DNA of 24,301 nucleotides from Polyangium jinanense (GCF_028435365.1 NZ_JAGTJJ010000104.1:1-24301), one strand, 5' to 3'; numbered from the stretch's first letter, positions 14,235-22,970 are shown. Translations and numbers: made by a program. The notes: generated by a model from the sequence alone, not told the origin.

Positions 14235-16672
14235 CCCGATCCCGCCTCGCTCGTGTGCTCGCCCGGTGGCTCGTGCCTCGCAGCCGCCGCCACCGGATCG
14301 AGCTTGCGCTCGCGGCCCTTCTCTCCCCGATCCTCTGCCTCGGCGTCGCCGCCGCGCTCACGCCGCTCCCGCCTGAGCTCGCCTCGAACGATCTCGCCGC
14401 GGCTGATCCCTCCACGGTCTTCCTCGATCGGCACGGCACGGTCCTTTGCGAGGTTCGCGCCAAGGACGGCACGCGCGCGCGCCCCGTGCGCCTCGCCGAC
14501 ATCGATCCGCGCGTCGCCCGTGCCGTGCTCGCGGCCGAGGACAAGCGGTTTTACCTGCACCCCGGCGTCGATCCCATCGCGATCACCCGTGCCGCGGGAC
14601 AGGCCCTCCTCGCGCGGGGCATCGTCTCCGGCGGCTCGACGCTCACGCAGCAGCTCGCGCGCACGCTCGTCCCGCGCCCGCGCACCGTGGTCGGCAAGCT
14701 CCGCGAGATGGCGCTTGCGCTGCGGATCGAGGCATCCCTGTCCAAACCGCGGATCCTCGAGGAGTACCTGAACCGCGTCGCCTTCGGCCCCTCGCTCCGC
14801 GGCGTCGAGGCTGCGAGCCGCTTCTACTTCGACAAGTCCACCCGCGATCTCTCCCTCGGCGAGGCCGCCGCGCTCGCCAGCCTGCCGCGTGGACCCACGC
14901 TCTACGATCCTCGCCGCGGCACCGATCTTCTGAAACGCCGCCGTGATCGTGTCCTCGAACGCATGCGCGCCGCGCGCCTTGCCGAACACGAGGACGTCGA
15001 CCGTGCCCTCGGCGAACCGCTCGTCCTCGCCCCGCGTGGCAGCGGCCTCGGCATCCCGCACCTGCGCCAGGCGCTCCTCGCGGGAGGGAAGGGGATCGGC
15101 ACCGACGGGCTCGCCGGCCGCGCCACCAGCATCACGACCACCCTCGATCGTGGCCTCCAGCGCGAGATCGAGATCCTTGCGGTCCAAACGGTCGAGCGCC
15201 TCGTGCCGCGCCACGTCACCGCGGCTTCGGTCGTCGTCCTCGACAACGAAACGGGAGACATCCTCGCGTACGTCGGCTCGCCCGACATCGAGAACGAGGC
15301 TCGCCTCGGGCACAACGACGGCGTCCTCGCCAAGCGCCAGCCCGGCTCCACCTTAAAACCGTTCGTCTACGGCCTCGGCATGGAGATCGCGGGCTTTTCC
15401 GCCGCCACGATCCTCCCCGACGTCGACCTGCATTTCCCCACGCCCGACGGCGACTACCACCCGAACAACTACGACGGCCGCTTCCACGGCCCCGTCCGCG
15501 TCCGCGAGGCCCTCGCGAGCTCCTTCAACGTCCCCGCCGTCGTCGCCGCCTCCCGCGTCGGCCCCGAGCGCCTCCTCGCGCGCCTGCGCGACCTCGGCTT
15601 CGCCTCCCTCGATCGCAGCGCCCGTGACTACGGCCTCGCCCTCGCGCTCGGGGACGGCGAGGTCCGCTTGATCGAGCTCGCCGCCGCCTACGCCACCCTC
15701 GCGCGCGGCGGCCTCTCCGTGACCCCACGCGCCGTCCGCGAGGCACGCGCCGCCACGGGTGAGCTCCTCCCGCTCCCCGCGCCGCCGCCTCGCCGCGTCC
15801 TCGATCGGCGCGCCACCTACGTCCTCACGCACATCCTTGCCGATCGGCACGCGCGCCTTGCCACGTTCGGCGAGAACAGCGTCCTCGAACTGCCGTTCCC
15901 GGTCGCCGCGAAGACCGGCACGTCGAAGGGGTTTCGCGACAACGTCACCGTTGGCTTCACGCCCTCCGTCACCGTCGCCGTCTGGGTCGGCAACTTCGAC
16001 GGTTCTCCGATGAGCGGCGTCAGCGGCGTGACCGGCGCTGGCCCGCTCTTCCACGACGCCATGCTCGCGGCCGCTCGGTTGTACCCCGAGCGCGCCTTCG
16101 AGCGCCCCGAAGGCCTCGTCGACGTCGACATCTGCCCCCTCTCCGGCGCCCGTCCCGGCCCGGACTGCCCGCACCGCCGCAGCGAGCTTCTTCCTCGGAA
16201 CACCTCGCTCGCGACCTGCGACATGCACGAGCGTGTCCGCATCGATCGCCGCAATGGCCTGCGCGCTGGTCCCGCCTGCTCGGACGCTTCCACCGACGTC
16301 CGCGTCTTCGAGCACTACCCGCCCGAGCTCGCCGCGTGGGCCGAGAATGCCGGCCGCCCCGTCGCCCCACGCGCCTCTTCGCCCTTCTGCCCCGAAAGCG
16401 ATCGCGCCACGGCGCCCTCCCGCATCCGCATCGCCTTCCCGCCCGACGGCGCGCGCTTCGTGCGTGACGGCGCCCTCGCCGCCGAGGAGGCCATCCGCGT
16501 CCGCATCGACGCGCCTTCGAACGCCCGCACGGTGCGCCTCCTCGTCGACGGCCGTGCGTTCGTCCTTTTGCCCCCGTTCGAGCGATCGGTTCCGCTCGTG
16601 CCCGGCGAGCACACGCTCGTCGTCGACGCGGACGGGATCACCTCGGAGCCCGTCAGGTTTTCGGTGGAGTGA
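14231..16672 (+). CDS. pbpC: Penicillin-binding protein 1C
   Basis: This 813-residue bifunctional class A PBP has an N-terminal membrane anchor at about 24-44. The GT51 glycosyltransferase domain (about 60-230) has its catalytic Glu103 in AAEDKRFYLHPG and the GGSTLTQQLAR block at 134-144. The transpeptidase domain (about 300-600) has SxxK with nucleophile S373 (STLK), SFN at 431-433 and KTGT at 561-564, so both activities should be intact. The C-terminal region, about 690-813, fits the BiPBP_C domain that marks PBP1C. The GTG start (14231) overlaps the upstream stop as GTGA, indicating translational coupling with the alpha-2-macroglobulin. The known model is that the pair repairs wall damage and traps proteases entering through breaches. 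The 3' end overlaps the convergent mscS-type gene by 20 nt. Confidence 0.96.
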   Translation: MTRSRLARVLARWLVPRSRRHRIELALAALLSPILCLGVAAALTPLPPELASNDLAAADPSTVFLDRHGTVLCEVRAKDGTRARPVRLADIDPRVARAVLAAEDKRFYLHPGVDPIAITRAAGQALLARGIVSGGSTLTQQLARTLVPRPRTVVGKLREMALALRIEASLSKPRILEEYLNRVAFGPSLRGVEAASRFYFDKSTRDLSLGEAAALASLPRGPTLYDPRRGTDLLKRRRDRVLERMRAARLAEHEDVDRALGEPLVLAPRGSGLGIPHLRQALLAGGKGIGTDGLAGRATSITTTLDRGLQREIEILAVQTVERLVPRHVTAASVVVLDNETGDILAYVGSPDIENEARLGHNDGVLAKRQPGSTLKPFVYGLGMEIAGFSAATILPDVDLHFPTPDGDYHPNNYDGRFHGPVRVREALASSFNVPAVVAASRVGPERLLARLRDLGFASLDRSARDYGLALALGDGEVRLIELAAAYATLARGGLSVTPRAVREARAATGELLPLPAPPPRRVLDRRATYVLTHILADRHARLATFGENSVLELPFPVAAKTGTSKGFRDNVTVGFTPSVTVAVWVGNFDGSPMSGVSGVTGAGPLFHDAMLAAARLYPERAFERPEGLVDVDICPLSGARPGPDCPHRRSELLPRNTSLATCDMHERVRIDRRNGLRAGPACSDASTDVRVFEHYPPELAAWAENAGRPVAPRASSPFCPESDRATAPSRIRIAFPPDGARFVRDGALAAEEAIRVRIDAPSNARTVRLLVDGRAFVLLPPFERSVPLVPGEHTLVVDADGITSEPVRFSVE

Positions 16673-17891
16673 GCAGCTGCGGAAGCGGGGTCGCTTGCAC
16701 CGCTTCCCTCGGCATCTCCGCAGAGCGTTTCTCCTCGGACGCGGCCGGCTCGAAGCGCCCCCGTGGCAGGTACCGCCCTCCGTCGAGCCCCTGCAGCCGT
16801 CTCACCAGCCGCTCCCGCACCCGACACCGGAGATCCCAGAGCTTTCCGGAGCTCGCCGCCGACACCAGCGCCCGCAGTTTCACCGTCGTCTCGAGCGCGT
16901 CGACCACCACGAGCCCGGCGACCTTCCCGTCCCAGTCCGGATCCTCCTCGCAGGCGCGACGCACCTCTTCGCGGAGCACGTCGATCGGCGCCATGTAATC
17001 CACGTGCAGGAAGACCGTCCCCAGGAGCTCGGACGACGACCGCGTCCAGTTCTGGAACGGCTTGTCGAGGAAGTGCGAGATCGGCAGCACGAGGCGCCGC
17101 TGATCCCAGATCCGCACGACCACGAACGTCAGCGTGATCTCCTCGACCGTGCCCCACTCTCCCTCGATCACCACCTCGTCGCCGATCCGCACCGGCTGCG
17201 CGATCGAGATCTGCAGGCCCGCGAGGATCGTCGCGAGCGTGCGTTGCGCGGCGAAACCCAGCACGACGCCCGCGATGCCCGCGGACGCGAGCAGCGAGAC
17301 GCCCACCTGCCGCACGAGATCGAACTGCAGCAAAACGAGCGCCGCGGCGACGAGCGCGAGGAGCACGCTCGCCACCTGCCGCAGGATGGAGAGCCGGGTG
17401 CGCGCGGCGCGTGCGCTCACGGCGTCGAGCTTCGACGCCTCGTACCGATCGCCTATCTCCGCAACGCCCACGCCGAGCGCCCGATCCGCCGCCCACGCGC
17501 AGCCGATCACGAGCAGCGGGCTCAGGATCCGCCCGAGCCACGCCTCCGTCTCGGCCGTCGGCTCGAACGCCGCCGCCCCTGCGCGCACGAACAGCACCGC
17601 CAGAATGAGGCGGCACGGGCCCCGGAACGCCGCGACGAGCCGATCATCCTTGCGTGAGTCCGTGCGCGACGCGAGCTTGGCCAGCAGGCGCACCCCCGCC
17701 GTGCCGCAGATCCATCCGACCACCGGCGCCACGAGCAGCACGAGCCCTTGCCAGACGAGCAGCCCGAAGGGCGTCCCCCGATGGAGGATCCGGGCGGCGC
17801 TCGCCACGCCCCCGTCCGCGGCAAGCGCCTCCGTGGCGAACGTCGACGCGGCCGCGAGCGCTCCGATCAGAAGGCCAGATCCTTTGGGCAC
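16653..17891 (-). CDS. MscS-family mechanosensitive ion channel
   Basis: This 412-residue protein has an N-terminal signal-like or TM segment (5-24), TMs near 44-70, 92-108, 122-137 and 173-190, and then the MscS pore helix VGVSLLASAGIAGVVLGFAAQ (about 196-216). The conserved beta domain follows with RIGDEVVI at 235-242, WGTVEEI and LVLPISHFLDKPFQNWTR (267-284), the family hallmark. It should open on membrane tension and release solutes during osmotic downshock. The last 35 residues are a Pro-rich tail. The start is a GTG at 17891; no in-frame ATG fits better. It follows the OPT gene with a 47-nt gap on the same strand and is probably the distal gene of that operon. Its stop lies inside the last codons of pbpC. 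Confidence 0.93.
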   Translation of the reverse strand: MPKGSGLLIGALAAASTFATEALAADGGVASAARILHRGTPFGLLVWQGLVLLVAPVVGWICGTAGVRLLAKLASRTDSRKDDRLVAAFRGPCRLILAVLFVRAGAAAFEPTAETEAWLGRILSPLLVIGCAWAADRALGVGVAEIGDRYEASKLDAVSARAARTRLSILRQVASVLLALVAAALVLLQFDLVRQVGVSLLASAGIAGVVLGFAAQRTLATILAGLQISIAQPVRIGDEVVIEGEWGTVEEITLTFVVVRIWDQRRLVLPISHFLDKPFQNWTRSSSELLGTVFLHVDYMAPIDVLREEVRRACEEDPDWDGKVAGLVVVDALETTVKLRALVSAASSGKLWDLRCRVRERLVRRLQGLDGGRYLPRGRFEPAASEEKRSAEMPREAVQATPLPQLLTPPKT

Positions 17892-17938
17892 AAAGAGAAT
17901 GTGCTTCCCAGGACCGGCATCGCAAGGGGGTTTTGGGG

Positions 17939-19966
17939 TCAGGTCAGGACGAAGTTGTTCAGCGTCGCCACGACCACGCCGATGATGCTCTCGCCGGCGA
18001 TGAGGCCCGAAGCGATCGGCACGACCATCTCCTCACCCTTCTTGCTCAGCTTTCCGCCCACGAACGCGATCACCGCGCCGAGGAACATCGCGAGCGGATA
18101 GTAGAACGGCAGGATGAACCCGAGACCCACGCCCGTGGGGGAGGGGAGGTACTTCTTGTACTTCGGCAGGAGTTTCTCCAGCAAAAGCAGCACCGTACCC
18201 ACCGCCAGGCCTACCGCGATGCACGTCCGCGCCATCGGGTGCAGGTTGCCGATGCCCACCTTGAACACCTCGGCCACCGCCTTCCACTGCTGCGCCGCGG
18301 GCGCCGGGAACGCGGGATTGTCGCCCGTCAGCGACGCGGCGGTCGGCACGAGCATGTAGAAGCCGATCACCGTGGCGATCGTCCCCGGCAGGATCCCCAG
18401 CATCTGCGCGACGAACTGCCGCCGCGGGTTCGCGCCGAGCAGATATCCCGACTTCAGATCGTTCAAGAGATCCGCGCTCGCGCTCGCCGAGCCCGCCGTG
18501 ATCCCGGCCGTCATCAGGTTCGCCGTCGCGCTCTGCGGGATCAGCACGCCGTAGATGAGCTGCATGATCTTGCCCATCGCGCCCGTCGGCGTGATGTCCG
18601 TCTCACCCGTCGCGCGGCACGCCACGAGCGAGAGCACGAACGTGAGCCCCACGGCGAGCAGGCCGAGGTGCAGCGGCACCCCGAAGAACTTCCAGGCGAT
18701 CCCCACGACGCCGACGGTGGCGATCGAGCCGCCGATCGCAAACCAGCGCATCGGCACCTCGATCCCGGCCCGCGCCGCGCCCGCGTTTCCGCCCGCGGCC
18801 TTCCCGAAGCTCTTGAAGGCCCGGACGATCGTCTTCCACTGCAGCACGAACGAGAGCAGGCCCGACGCCACCAGCATCGGCGCGCCGATCCAGAGCCCGA
18901 TCTCCTTCCACGCCGTCTGCGGCTTCGCGGCTGCCGCCACGACCTGCCCGAGCTGGTTCGTCCACTGCGCTTCCATCGCGATCGGCGTCACGAACACCGC
19001 GAGCACGATCGCGCCCACCATCATCGAGATCGTCGCGCGCAGCCCCACGATCGCGCCGGCCGCGATCAGCGCGACGCCGTGATCCAGCTTGATGTTGAAC
19101 GCGGAAAGCGGGTACGCCTTGCCCGCCGCGGTGATCTTGGGCAGCCAGTCGAAGAGCGCCGACGCGCCCGGCACGAGCGCCGAACGTGTCACCACGCCCG
19201 CCGCGTCCACCGACTTGAGGATGTTCAGGTCCTTGAGGATCGGAATGAACCCGGCCACCGCGGCCGACGTGAGCAGCGCCTTGCCCTTTTCGACCGCGGT
19301 CGCGCCCTGGCTGTAGAGGCTCTGGAGCGTCACGGCCGCGGCCGTGCCCGAGGGGAAGCGCAGGCGCTCCTGGTTGATCATGTTGCGCTTCATCGGGATG
19401 GCGATCACCGTCCCGAGCAGCGCGAGCGCCACGGTCCAGGCGGCCAGCACGGGCCAGGGCATGTGCGTGCCCTTGGGATTGTCCGCGCTGACGCTCAGCA
19501 TGAGCAGCGCCGGGATCGCCGAGACCATCGTGCCGCCGGTCGAGTACCCCGCGGAGGACGCGGTCGACTGCATGCAGTTGTTCTCGAGGATCGTCATCGG
19601 CGTCTTCACGATCCCGGCGCGCTGGAAGGCGCCCCAGATCGAGAAGGAGAGGATGCACGCCGTGATCGCGACGCCGAGGTGCCAGCCCGTCTTCAGGCCG
19701 ACGTAGAGGTTCGTGAACGCGAGCAAGAACCCGAGCGCCGCGCCCATGCCCACCGCGCGGGGCGTGAGCTGCGCCGTCGCGTCGCCCCGGTAGGCCTTGG
19801 CATACCAGGTCTCCTCGTCCATCTCGCCGACCGTCTCCGGCGCGATGTCGAGCGGTTTTCCGCGATCGAACTCCGCCTGCGTCGTCGGCGCCGGCTGGAA
19901 GAGCCGCTCCGCGTCCACGACTGTGACCGTTCGCGCCTCTCCTGCGGGCGTCTCGATCTCGCTCAT
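17939..19966 (-). CDS. OPT-family oligopeptide/metal-chelate transporter
   Basis: From the ATG at 19966 this is a 675-residue protein, typical for prokaryotic OPT (PF03169) members. That start is preferred over one 30 nt upstream because GAGG sits 7 nt before it. After a soluble N-terminus of about 60 residues come about 14-16 hydrophobic segments. Family blocks include FTNLYVGLKTGWHLG near 80-95, TILENNCMQSTASSAGYSTGG near 125-145, RLRFPSGTAAAV near 205, and CRATGETDITPTGAMGKI in the C-terminal half. OPT proteins are proton-coupled symporters for oligopeptides or metal chelates; which substrate is used here cannot be read. It lies between the DUF482-like gene (54 nt upstream) and the mscS-type gene, all on the minus strand. 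Confidence 0.93.
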   Translation of the reverse strand: MSEIETPAGEARTVTVVDAERLFQPAPTTQAEFDRGKPLDIAPETVGEMDEETWYAKAYRGDATAQLTPRAVGMGAALGFLLAFTNLYVGLKTGWHLGVAITACILSFSIWGAFQRAGIVKTPMTILENNCMQSTASSAGYSTGGTMVSAIPALLMLSVSADNPKGTHMPWPVLAAWTVALALLGTVIAIPMKRNMINQERLRFPSGTAAAVTLQSLYSQGATAVEKGKALLTSAAVAGFIPILKDLNILKSVDAAGVVTRSALVPGASALFDWLPKITAAGKAYPLSAFNIKLDHGVALIAAGAIVGLRATISMMVGAIVLAVFVTPIAMEAQWTNQLGQVVAAAAKPQTAWKEIGLWIGAPMLVASGLLSFVLQWKTIVRAFKSFGKAAGGNAGAARAGIEVPMRWFAIGGSIATVGVVGIAWKFFGVPLHLGLLAVGLTFVLSLVACRATGETDITPTGAMGKIMQLIYGVLIPQSATANLMTAGITAGSASASADLLNDLKSGYLLGANPRRQFVAQMLGILPGTIATVIGFYMLVPTAASLTGDNPAFPAPAAQQWKAVAEVFKVGIGNLHPMARTCIAVGLAVGTVLLLLEKLLPKYKKYLPSPTGVGLGFILPFYYPLAMFLGAVIAFVGGKLSKKGEEMVVPIASGLIAGESIIGVVVATLNNFVLT

Positions 19967-19983
19967 ATCCGCCTCATAGCATG

Positions 19984-20009
19984 GAGACGGGCCCAACCGC
20001 TTCCGTCTC
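19984..20009 (-). other. Hairpin between DUF482-like and OPT genes
   Basis: GAGACGG (19984-19990) and CCGTCTC (20003-20009) are perfect inverted arms around a 12-nt loop, in the 54-nt gap between the DUF482-like stop and the OPT start. There is no following T-tract, so a terminator is not supported. It may tune expression of the two distal genes or be chance. Confidence 0.3.
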
Positions 20010-20020
20010 TCGGGGCTACC

Positions 20021-21151
20021 TCAGCGGAACGCGACCTCAGGATTCGCCGCCTCGCGCGCGAGCGCCGCCCGCTCCCGGGCGAGATAATCCCGGATCGCCG
20101 CGTCGAGCCTGGGATCGGCCACGTGATGGAGGCTCCGGGTGATCGTGGGTTCGAAGCCCCGGGTCATCTTGTGTTCTCCCCCCGCGCCAGGCTCGAAGCG
20201 CCCGATCTTCCGCAGAATGCACTGCTCGATCGAGTGATAGAAGCAAACGTTGAAATGGAGGAAAGGCCGCTCCTCGGAGGCGCCCCAGTACCTCCCATAA
20301 AGCGCGTCCTTCCCGGCGAAATTAAAAGCCCCGGCGATGGGGCGTTTCCCGTCCCGGGCGAGCACGACCTCCACCCCGTCCCCGAGCCGCGGCACGATCT
20401 CCTCGAAAAACGCGCGGTTCAAATACCGTCGCCCCCAGTAAAACTTGTCGACGGTGGCCGTGTAATACCCATACATCGCGTCGACGAGATCGGGCGTGAT
20501 CTCGCGCCCTCGCAAGGTGACGATCTCGATCCCCTGCGCCGCCATCTCACGCCGCTCGCGCTTCCACTGATTGCGACGTTTCGACGAAAACCGCGCGAGG
20601 AAATCGTCGTAGGTCGCATACCCGGCGTTCTTCCAGTGGAATTGCAGCCCGTACCGTTCGGCGAGGCCGGAGCTGGCGAGCTCGGCCGCCTGATCCGCGG
20701 TCGGAAAGAGGACATGCGCGCTCGAAATCTCGAGCCGCGCAACGAGCTGCCGGAGGCCCTCGGCCATGGCAGCCGCGATCTTCGAGGACCGAGCGCCCTC
20801 CGCCAAGAGGATGCGCGGGGCCGTCGCGGGCGTGAACGGGACAGCCACGACGAGCTTGGGGAAGTACTCGATGCCAGCGCGGTGCGCAGCGCTGGCCCAA
20901 GCGTGGTCGAAGACGAACTCGCCCTCGCTGTTGCCCTTGAGGAACGCAGGCGCAGCCGCGATCAAGCGTTCGCCCTCGTGCAAGGTGAGGTAGTGCGGGA
21001 GCCAGCCCGACTTGGGCTCGACGCAGCCCGTCCGCTCGAGGACGTCGAAGAACGCCCAGCGCAGGAAAGGAGCCTCGGAGACGCCCCCGAGGTCGTTCCA
21101 GGCCTCCTCAGGGATGCTGCGGATCGTGTCGTGGACGCGGAGCTCGAACAC
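20021..21151 (-). CDS. DUF482/FemAB-like GNAT acyltransferase (peptidogalycan biosynthesis family)
   Basis: From the GTG at 21151 the protein has 376 residues. It matches the PF04339 family, named for peptidogalycan biosynthesis or recognition and related to the double-GNAT FemAB fold that transfers amino acids onto peptidoglycan precursors. Typical blocks are FLRWAFFDVLERTGC at 29-43, FSSKRRNQWKRERR at 188-201, GRYWGASEERPFLHFNVCFY at 286-305 and FEPGAGGEHKMTRGFEP at 319-335. Enzymatic evidence for the family is thin, so the substrate is unknown. The frame stays open to a TTG at 21274, but that would run into the divergent Uma2 gene; the GTG at 21151 has a GAGGA element 10 nt upstream and begins where family similarity starts. 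It is probably the first gene of an operon with OPT and mscS. Confidence 0.88.
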   Translation of the reverse strand: MFELRVHDTIRSIPEEAWNDLGGVSEAPFLRWAFFDVLERTGCVEPKSGWLPHYLTLHEGERLIAAAPAFLKGNSEGEFVFDHAWASAAHRAGIEYFPKLVVAVPFTPATAPRILLAEGARSSKIAAAMAEGLRQLVARLEISSAHVLFPTADQAAELASSGLAERYGLQFHWKNAGYATYDDFLARFSSKRRNQWKRERREMAAQGIEIVTLRGREITPDLVDAMYGYYTATVDKFYWGRRYLNRAFFEEIVPRLGDGVEVVLARDGKRPIAGAFNFAGKDALYGRYWGASEERPFLHFNVCFYHSIEQCILRKIGRFEPGAGGEHKMTRGFEPTITRSLHHVADPRLDAAIRDYLARERAALAREAANPEVAFR

Positions 21152-21227
21152 TCCGCGGTATCCTCGGCGGGCGTGGGGCGGTTGGCAAGGGGCATGGTCG
21201 TTGCGTACGGCTGCTGCCCCGGGCAAG

Positions 21228-21860
21228 ATGGCCGGTATGGGTGACCCTGCGCGAAGGATCAAGCCGCCTGCCAAGCCTGCGACGCTGGAGGATCTGCTGG
21301 TGATCCCCGAGGAGGAGCGGCGTCACGAGATCATCGACGGCGAGCTCGTCGAGAAAGCGGCGCCGAGCCCACGCCATGGCTCCGGGCACACGAGCGTGGT
21401 CATGAGCGTCGGTCCGTCCTACCACCGCCCCTCGGGCCGTGGGGGACCTGGCGGCTGGTGGATCCTCACGGAAACCGAAATTCTCTTCGAGGCGCGGCAG
21501 CTTTACCGCCCCGATGTCTCCGGGTGGCGTCGCGAGCGGCTGCCCCAGCTGCCCGACACCTGGCCCATGACACTGCGCCCCGATTGGGTCTGCGAGATCC
21601 TCTCACCGAACAACACCACGAACGACACCGTCAAGAAGCGCCGCACGTACCATCGCTTCCAGGTCCCGCATTACTGGATCCTCGATCCCATGCGTGGCGA
21701 GCTCACGGTCTATCGCTGGGCCGAAGGCGGCTATCTCGTCGCGGCGGAAGCCACGCGCGGCGAGCGTATCCGCGCCGAACCCTTCGATGAGGTCGAGCTC
21801 GACATCGACGAATTGCTTGGCTATGCGGAAGAGGAAGGGCCGCCGGCGGGCGAGCCCTGA
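21228..21860 (+). CDS. Uma2-family (DUF820) PD-(D/E)XK nuclease-like protein
   Basis: At 210 residues this has the size of Uma2/DUF820 proteins, which carry a restriction-endonuclease-like fold. Visible family features are ERRHEIIDGELVE (30-42), YRPDVSGW with D96, PDWVCEILSP with E123, the lysines in DTVKKRRTYHRF (133-144) and VPHYWILDP (146-154). The D-E-K arrangement fits a PD-(D/E)XK active site. These proteins are very numerous in cyanobacteria, Chloroflexi and large-genome bacteria, and their targets are mostly unknown. Two in-frame ATGs, 21228 and 21237, are possible. The gene diverges from the DUF482-like gene across 76 bp and converges on the next gene with an 18-bp gap. No partner antitoxin or methylase is nearby. 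Confidence 0.88.
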   Translation: MAGMGDPARRIKPPAKPATLEDLLVIPEEERRHEIIDGELVEKAAPSPRHGSGHTSVVMSVGPSYHRPSGRGGPGGWWILTETEILFEARQLYRPDVSGWRRERLPQLPDTWPMTLRPDWVCEILSPNNTTNDTVKKRRTYHRFQVPHYWILDPMRGELTVYRWAEGGYLVAAEATRGERIRAEPFDEVELDIDELLGYAEEEGPPAGEP

Positions 21861-21878
21861 CGTCTCGAAAGGAGGCCC

Positions 21879-22592
21879 TCAACCCGTCGGGGCCGCCTCG
21901 TCCTTCTTCTTCTTGGCGCGCCGCGCCGAGAGCTCGTCCACGTAGGCGAAGACGCGGCTTTCGAGATCCCGCGGCAATAAAGGGTTCGTCGCGACCTCGT
22001 CGCGCAGGGCGTCTCGGAATCGGCGGAGAAGGCCGATCGTGGTCGTGCGCAGCTCGGTGGCGGGCTTGCTCGCGGCGTTGGCCTCGGTGGAGGAGCGGTC
22101 GCTGAGCAGCTTGTCGAGCGTCTCGCCGGCGTCGACGAAGCCGAGGGCCCAGTCGTAGAGCGTCTTTCCGTCGGGCGCGGGGAGGCTCTGCAGGTCGGCC
22201 TTGAGCTCGTCGAGCTTGGGTCGATTCTTCTTCGCCTGGGCGGCCTCTTCCGCGTACGAGTCCATGAGCCTGCCGCGGTTCGGGACGAACGCGTCGCGCA
22301 CGCGTTGCGCGGCATTGCGAGCCGCGGGGGAGACGTCGGGCGTGACGAGCACGGCTTCCGTGTAGCACCAGATCCCGTCGCCGAAGGCGTCGTGGCGGCT
22401 GTCGGTCTCCGCGAGGGCGCCGGAATTGGCTCGCGTGGCCTGCCGCTCGGGCAAGGCTTCGAGGAGCACCAAGCGCGCAGAGAGCTGGGGCGTGTAGAGC
22501 TTACCGATCACGGAGAGCTCGAGGTCGGCCTTGCGCTCGGTGAGCATATCCTGGATCCCAAGAAAAAGATCATTCGCAGTGAGATTTCGCAT
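21879..22592 (-). CDS. Hypothetical helical protein
   Basis: I do not recognise this 237-residue protein. It has no signal peptide or TM segment and looks largely alpha-helical, with long charged stretches (about 110-140 and 180-215) and a Lys-rich C-terminus with KKKK followed by a short acidic/polar end. N-terminal residues 1-45 hold a regular amphipathic pattern; residues 65-85, with WCYTEAVLV, are the most hydrophobic part. The ATG at 22592 has no obvious ribosome-binding site, and ATG 22547 (codon 16) is an alternative. Codon use fits the rest of the genome, supporting a real gene. It is monocistronic as far as can be seen, and the 43-bp tandem array begins about 100 bp upstream of its start. 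Confidence 0.72.
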   Translation of the reverse strand: MRNLTANDLFLGIQDMLTERKADLELSVIGKLYTPQLSARLVLLEALPERQATRANSGALAETDSRHDAFGDGIWCYTEAVLVTPDVSPAARNAAQRVRDAFVPNRGRLMDSYAEEAAQAKKNRPKLDELKADLQSLPAPDGKTLYDWALGFVDAGETLDKLLSDRSSTEANAASKPATELRTTTIGLLRRFRDALRDEVATNPLLPRDLESRVFAYVDELSARRAKKKKDEAAPTG

Positions 22593-22688
22593 CGGCGGGA
22601 GGGTGCCACGAAGGGTTCGGCGGGATCAACTTGCTTGGGCTTGTCGCTCAGAGCAACGAAAGCGGCTTTCCCCGGTTCGGGGGAACGG
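22593..22688. other. Non-coding leader region with degenerate repeat start
   Basis: Between the hypothetical gene and the regular array there is no supported gene. The stretch 22671-22688 (ending in GGTTCGGGGGAACGG) resembles the second half of a 43-bp unit in the correct phase, so it is a decayed unit; the rest shows no recognisable element. Any promoter for the minus-strand hypothetical gene must lie here or in the array. Confidence 0.4.
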
Positions 22689-22970
22689 GTAGCCCGCGGT
22701 GATGGTCAGGACCATGGGCTCGGGGGAACGGGTAGGCCGAGGCGATGAACTCGACCATGGGGATGGGGGAGGGGCCAGGCCGAGGCGATGGTCGGGACCA
22801 TGGGCTCGGGCAAGCGGGTAGGCCGAGGTGATGGTCGGGAGCATGGGCTTGGGGTAGGCGGTAGGCCGAGGCGATGATCGGGACCATGGGGATCGGGTCG
22901 CGGGTAGCCCGAGCGGATGGTCGGGACCATGGGCTTGGGCAAGCGGATAGGCCGAGGGCATGGTCAGTGA
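22689..22970. repeat. 43-bp tandem repeat array (six full units plus one partial)
   Basis: Units begin at 22689, 22732, 22775, 22818, 22861 and 22904, with a partial unit at 22947-22970; every interval is exactly 43 bp. A typical unit reads GTAGGCCGAGGCGATGGTC, GGGACCATGGGCTCGGG, CAAGCGG. Units differ by substitutions only, with no indels, so the period has been kept while the sequence diverged. Most units contain the dyad ATGGTC-NN-GACCAT. Because 43 is not a multiple of three, the array cannot encode a simple in-frame peptide repeat. There are no unique spacers, so it is not CRISPR. It lies upstream of the minus-strand hypothetical gene. Confidence 0.93.

Noticed and set aside
17654..21244. 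Open frame of 1196 codons on the plus strand across the MscS, OPT and DUF482-like genes
   Set aside because: It spans three recognisable minus-strand genes and is His/Arg-rich with no domain pattern; it is an antisense artefact of codon bias.
21228..22592. Toxin-antitoxin or restriction module made of the Uma2 protein and the hypothetical protein
   Set aside because: The genes are convergent, not co-directional, and neither neighbour has antitoxin, methylase or DNA-recognition features.
22689..22970. CRISPR array
   Set aside because: The whole 43-bp period is similar between units, there are no unique spacers, and no cas gene is nearby.
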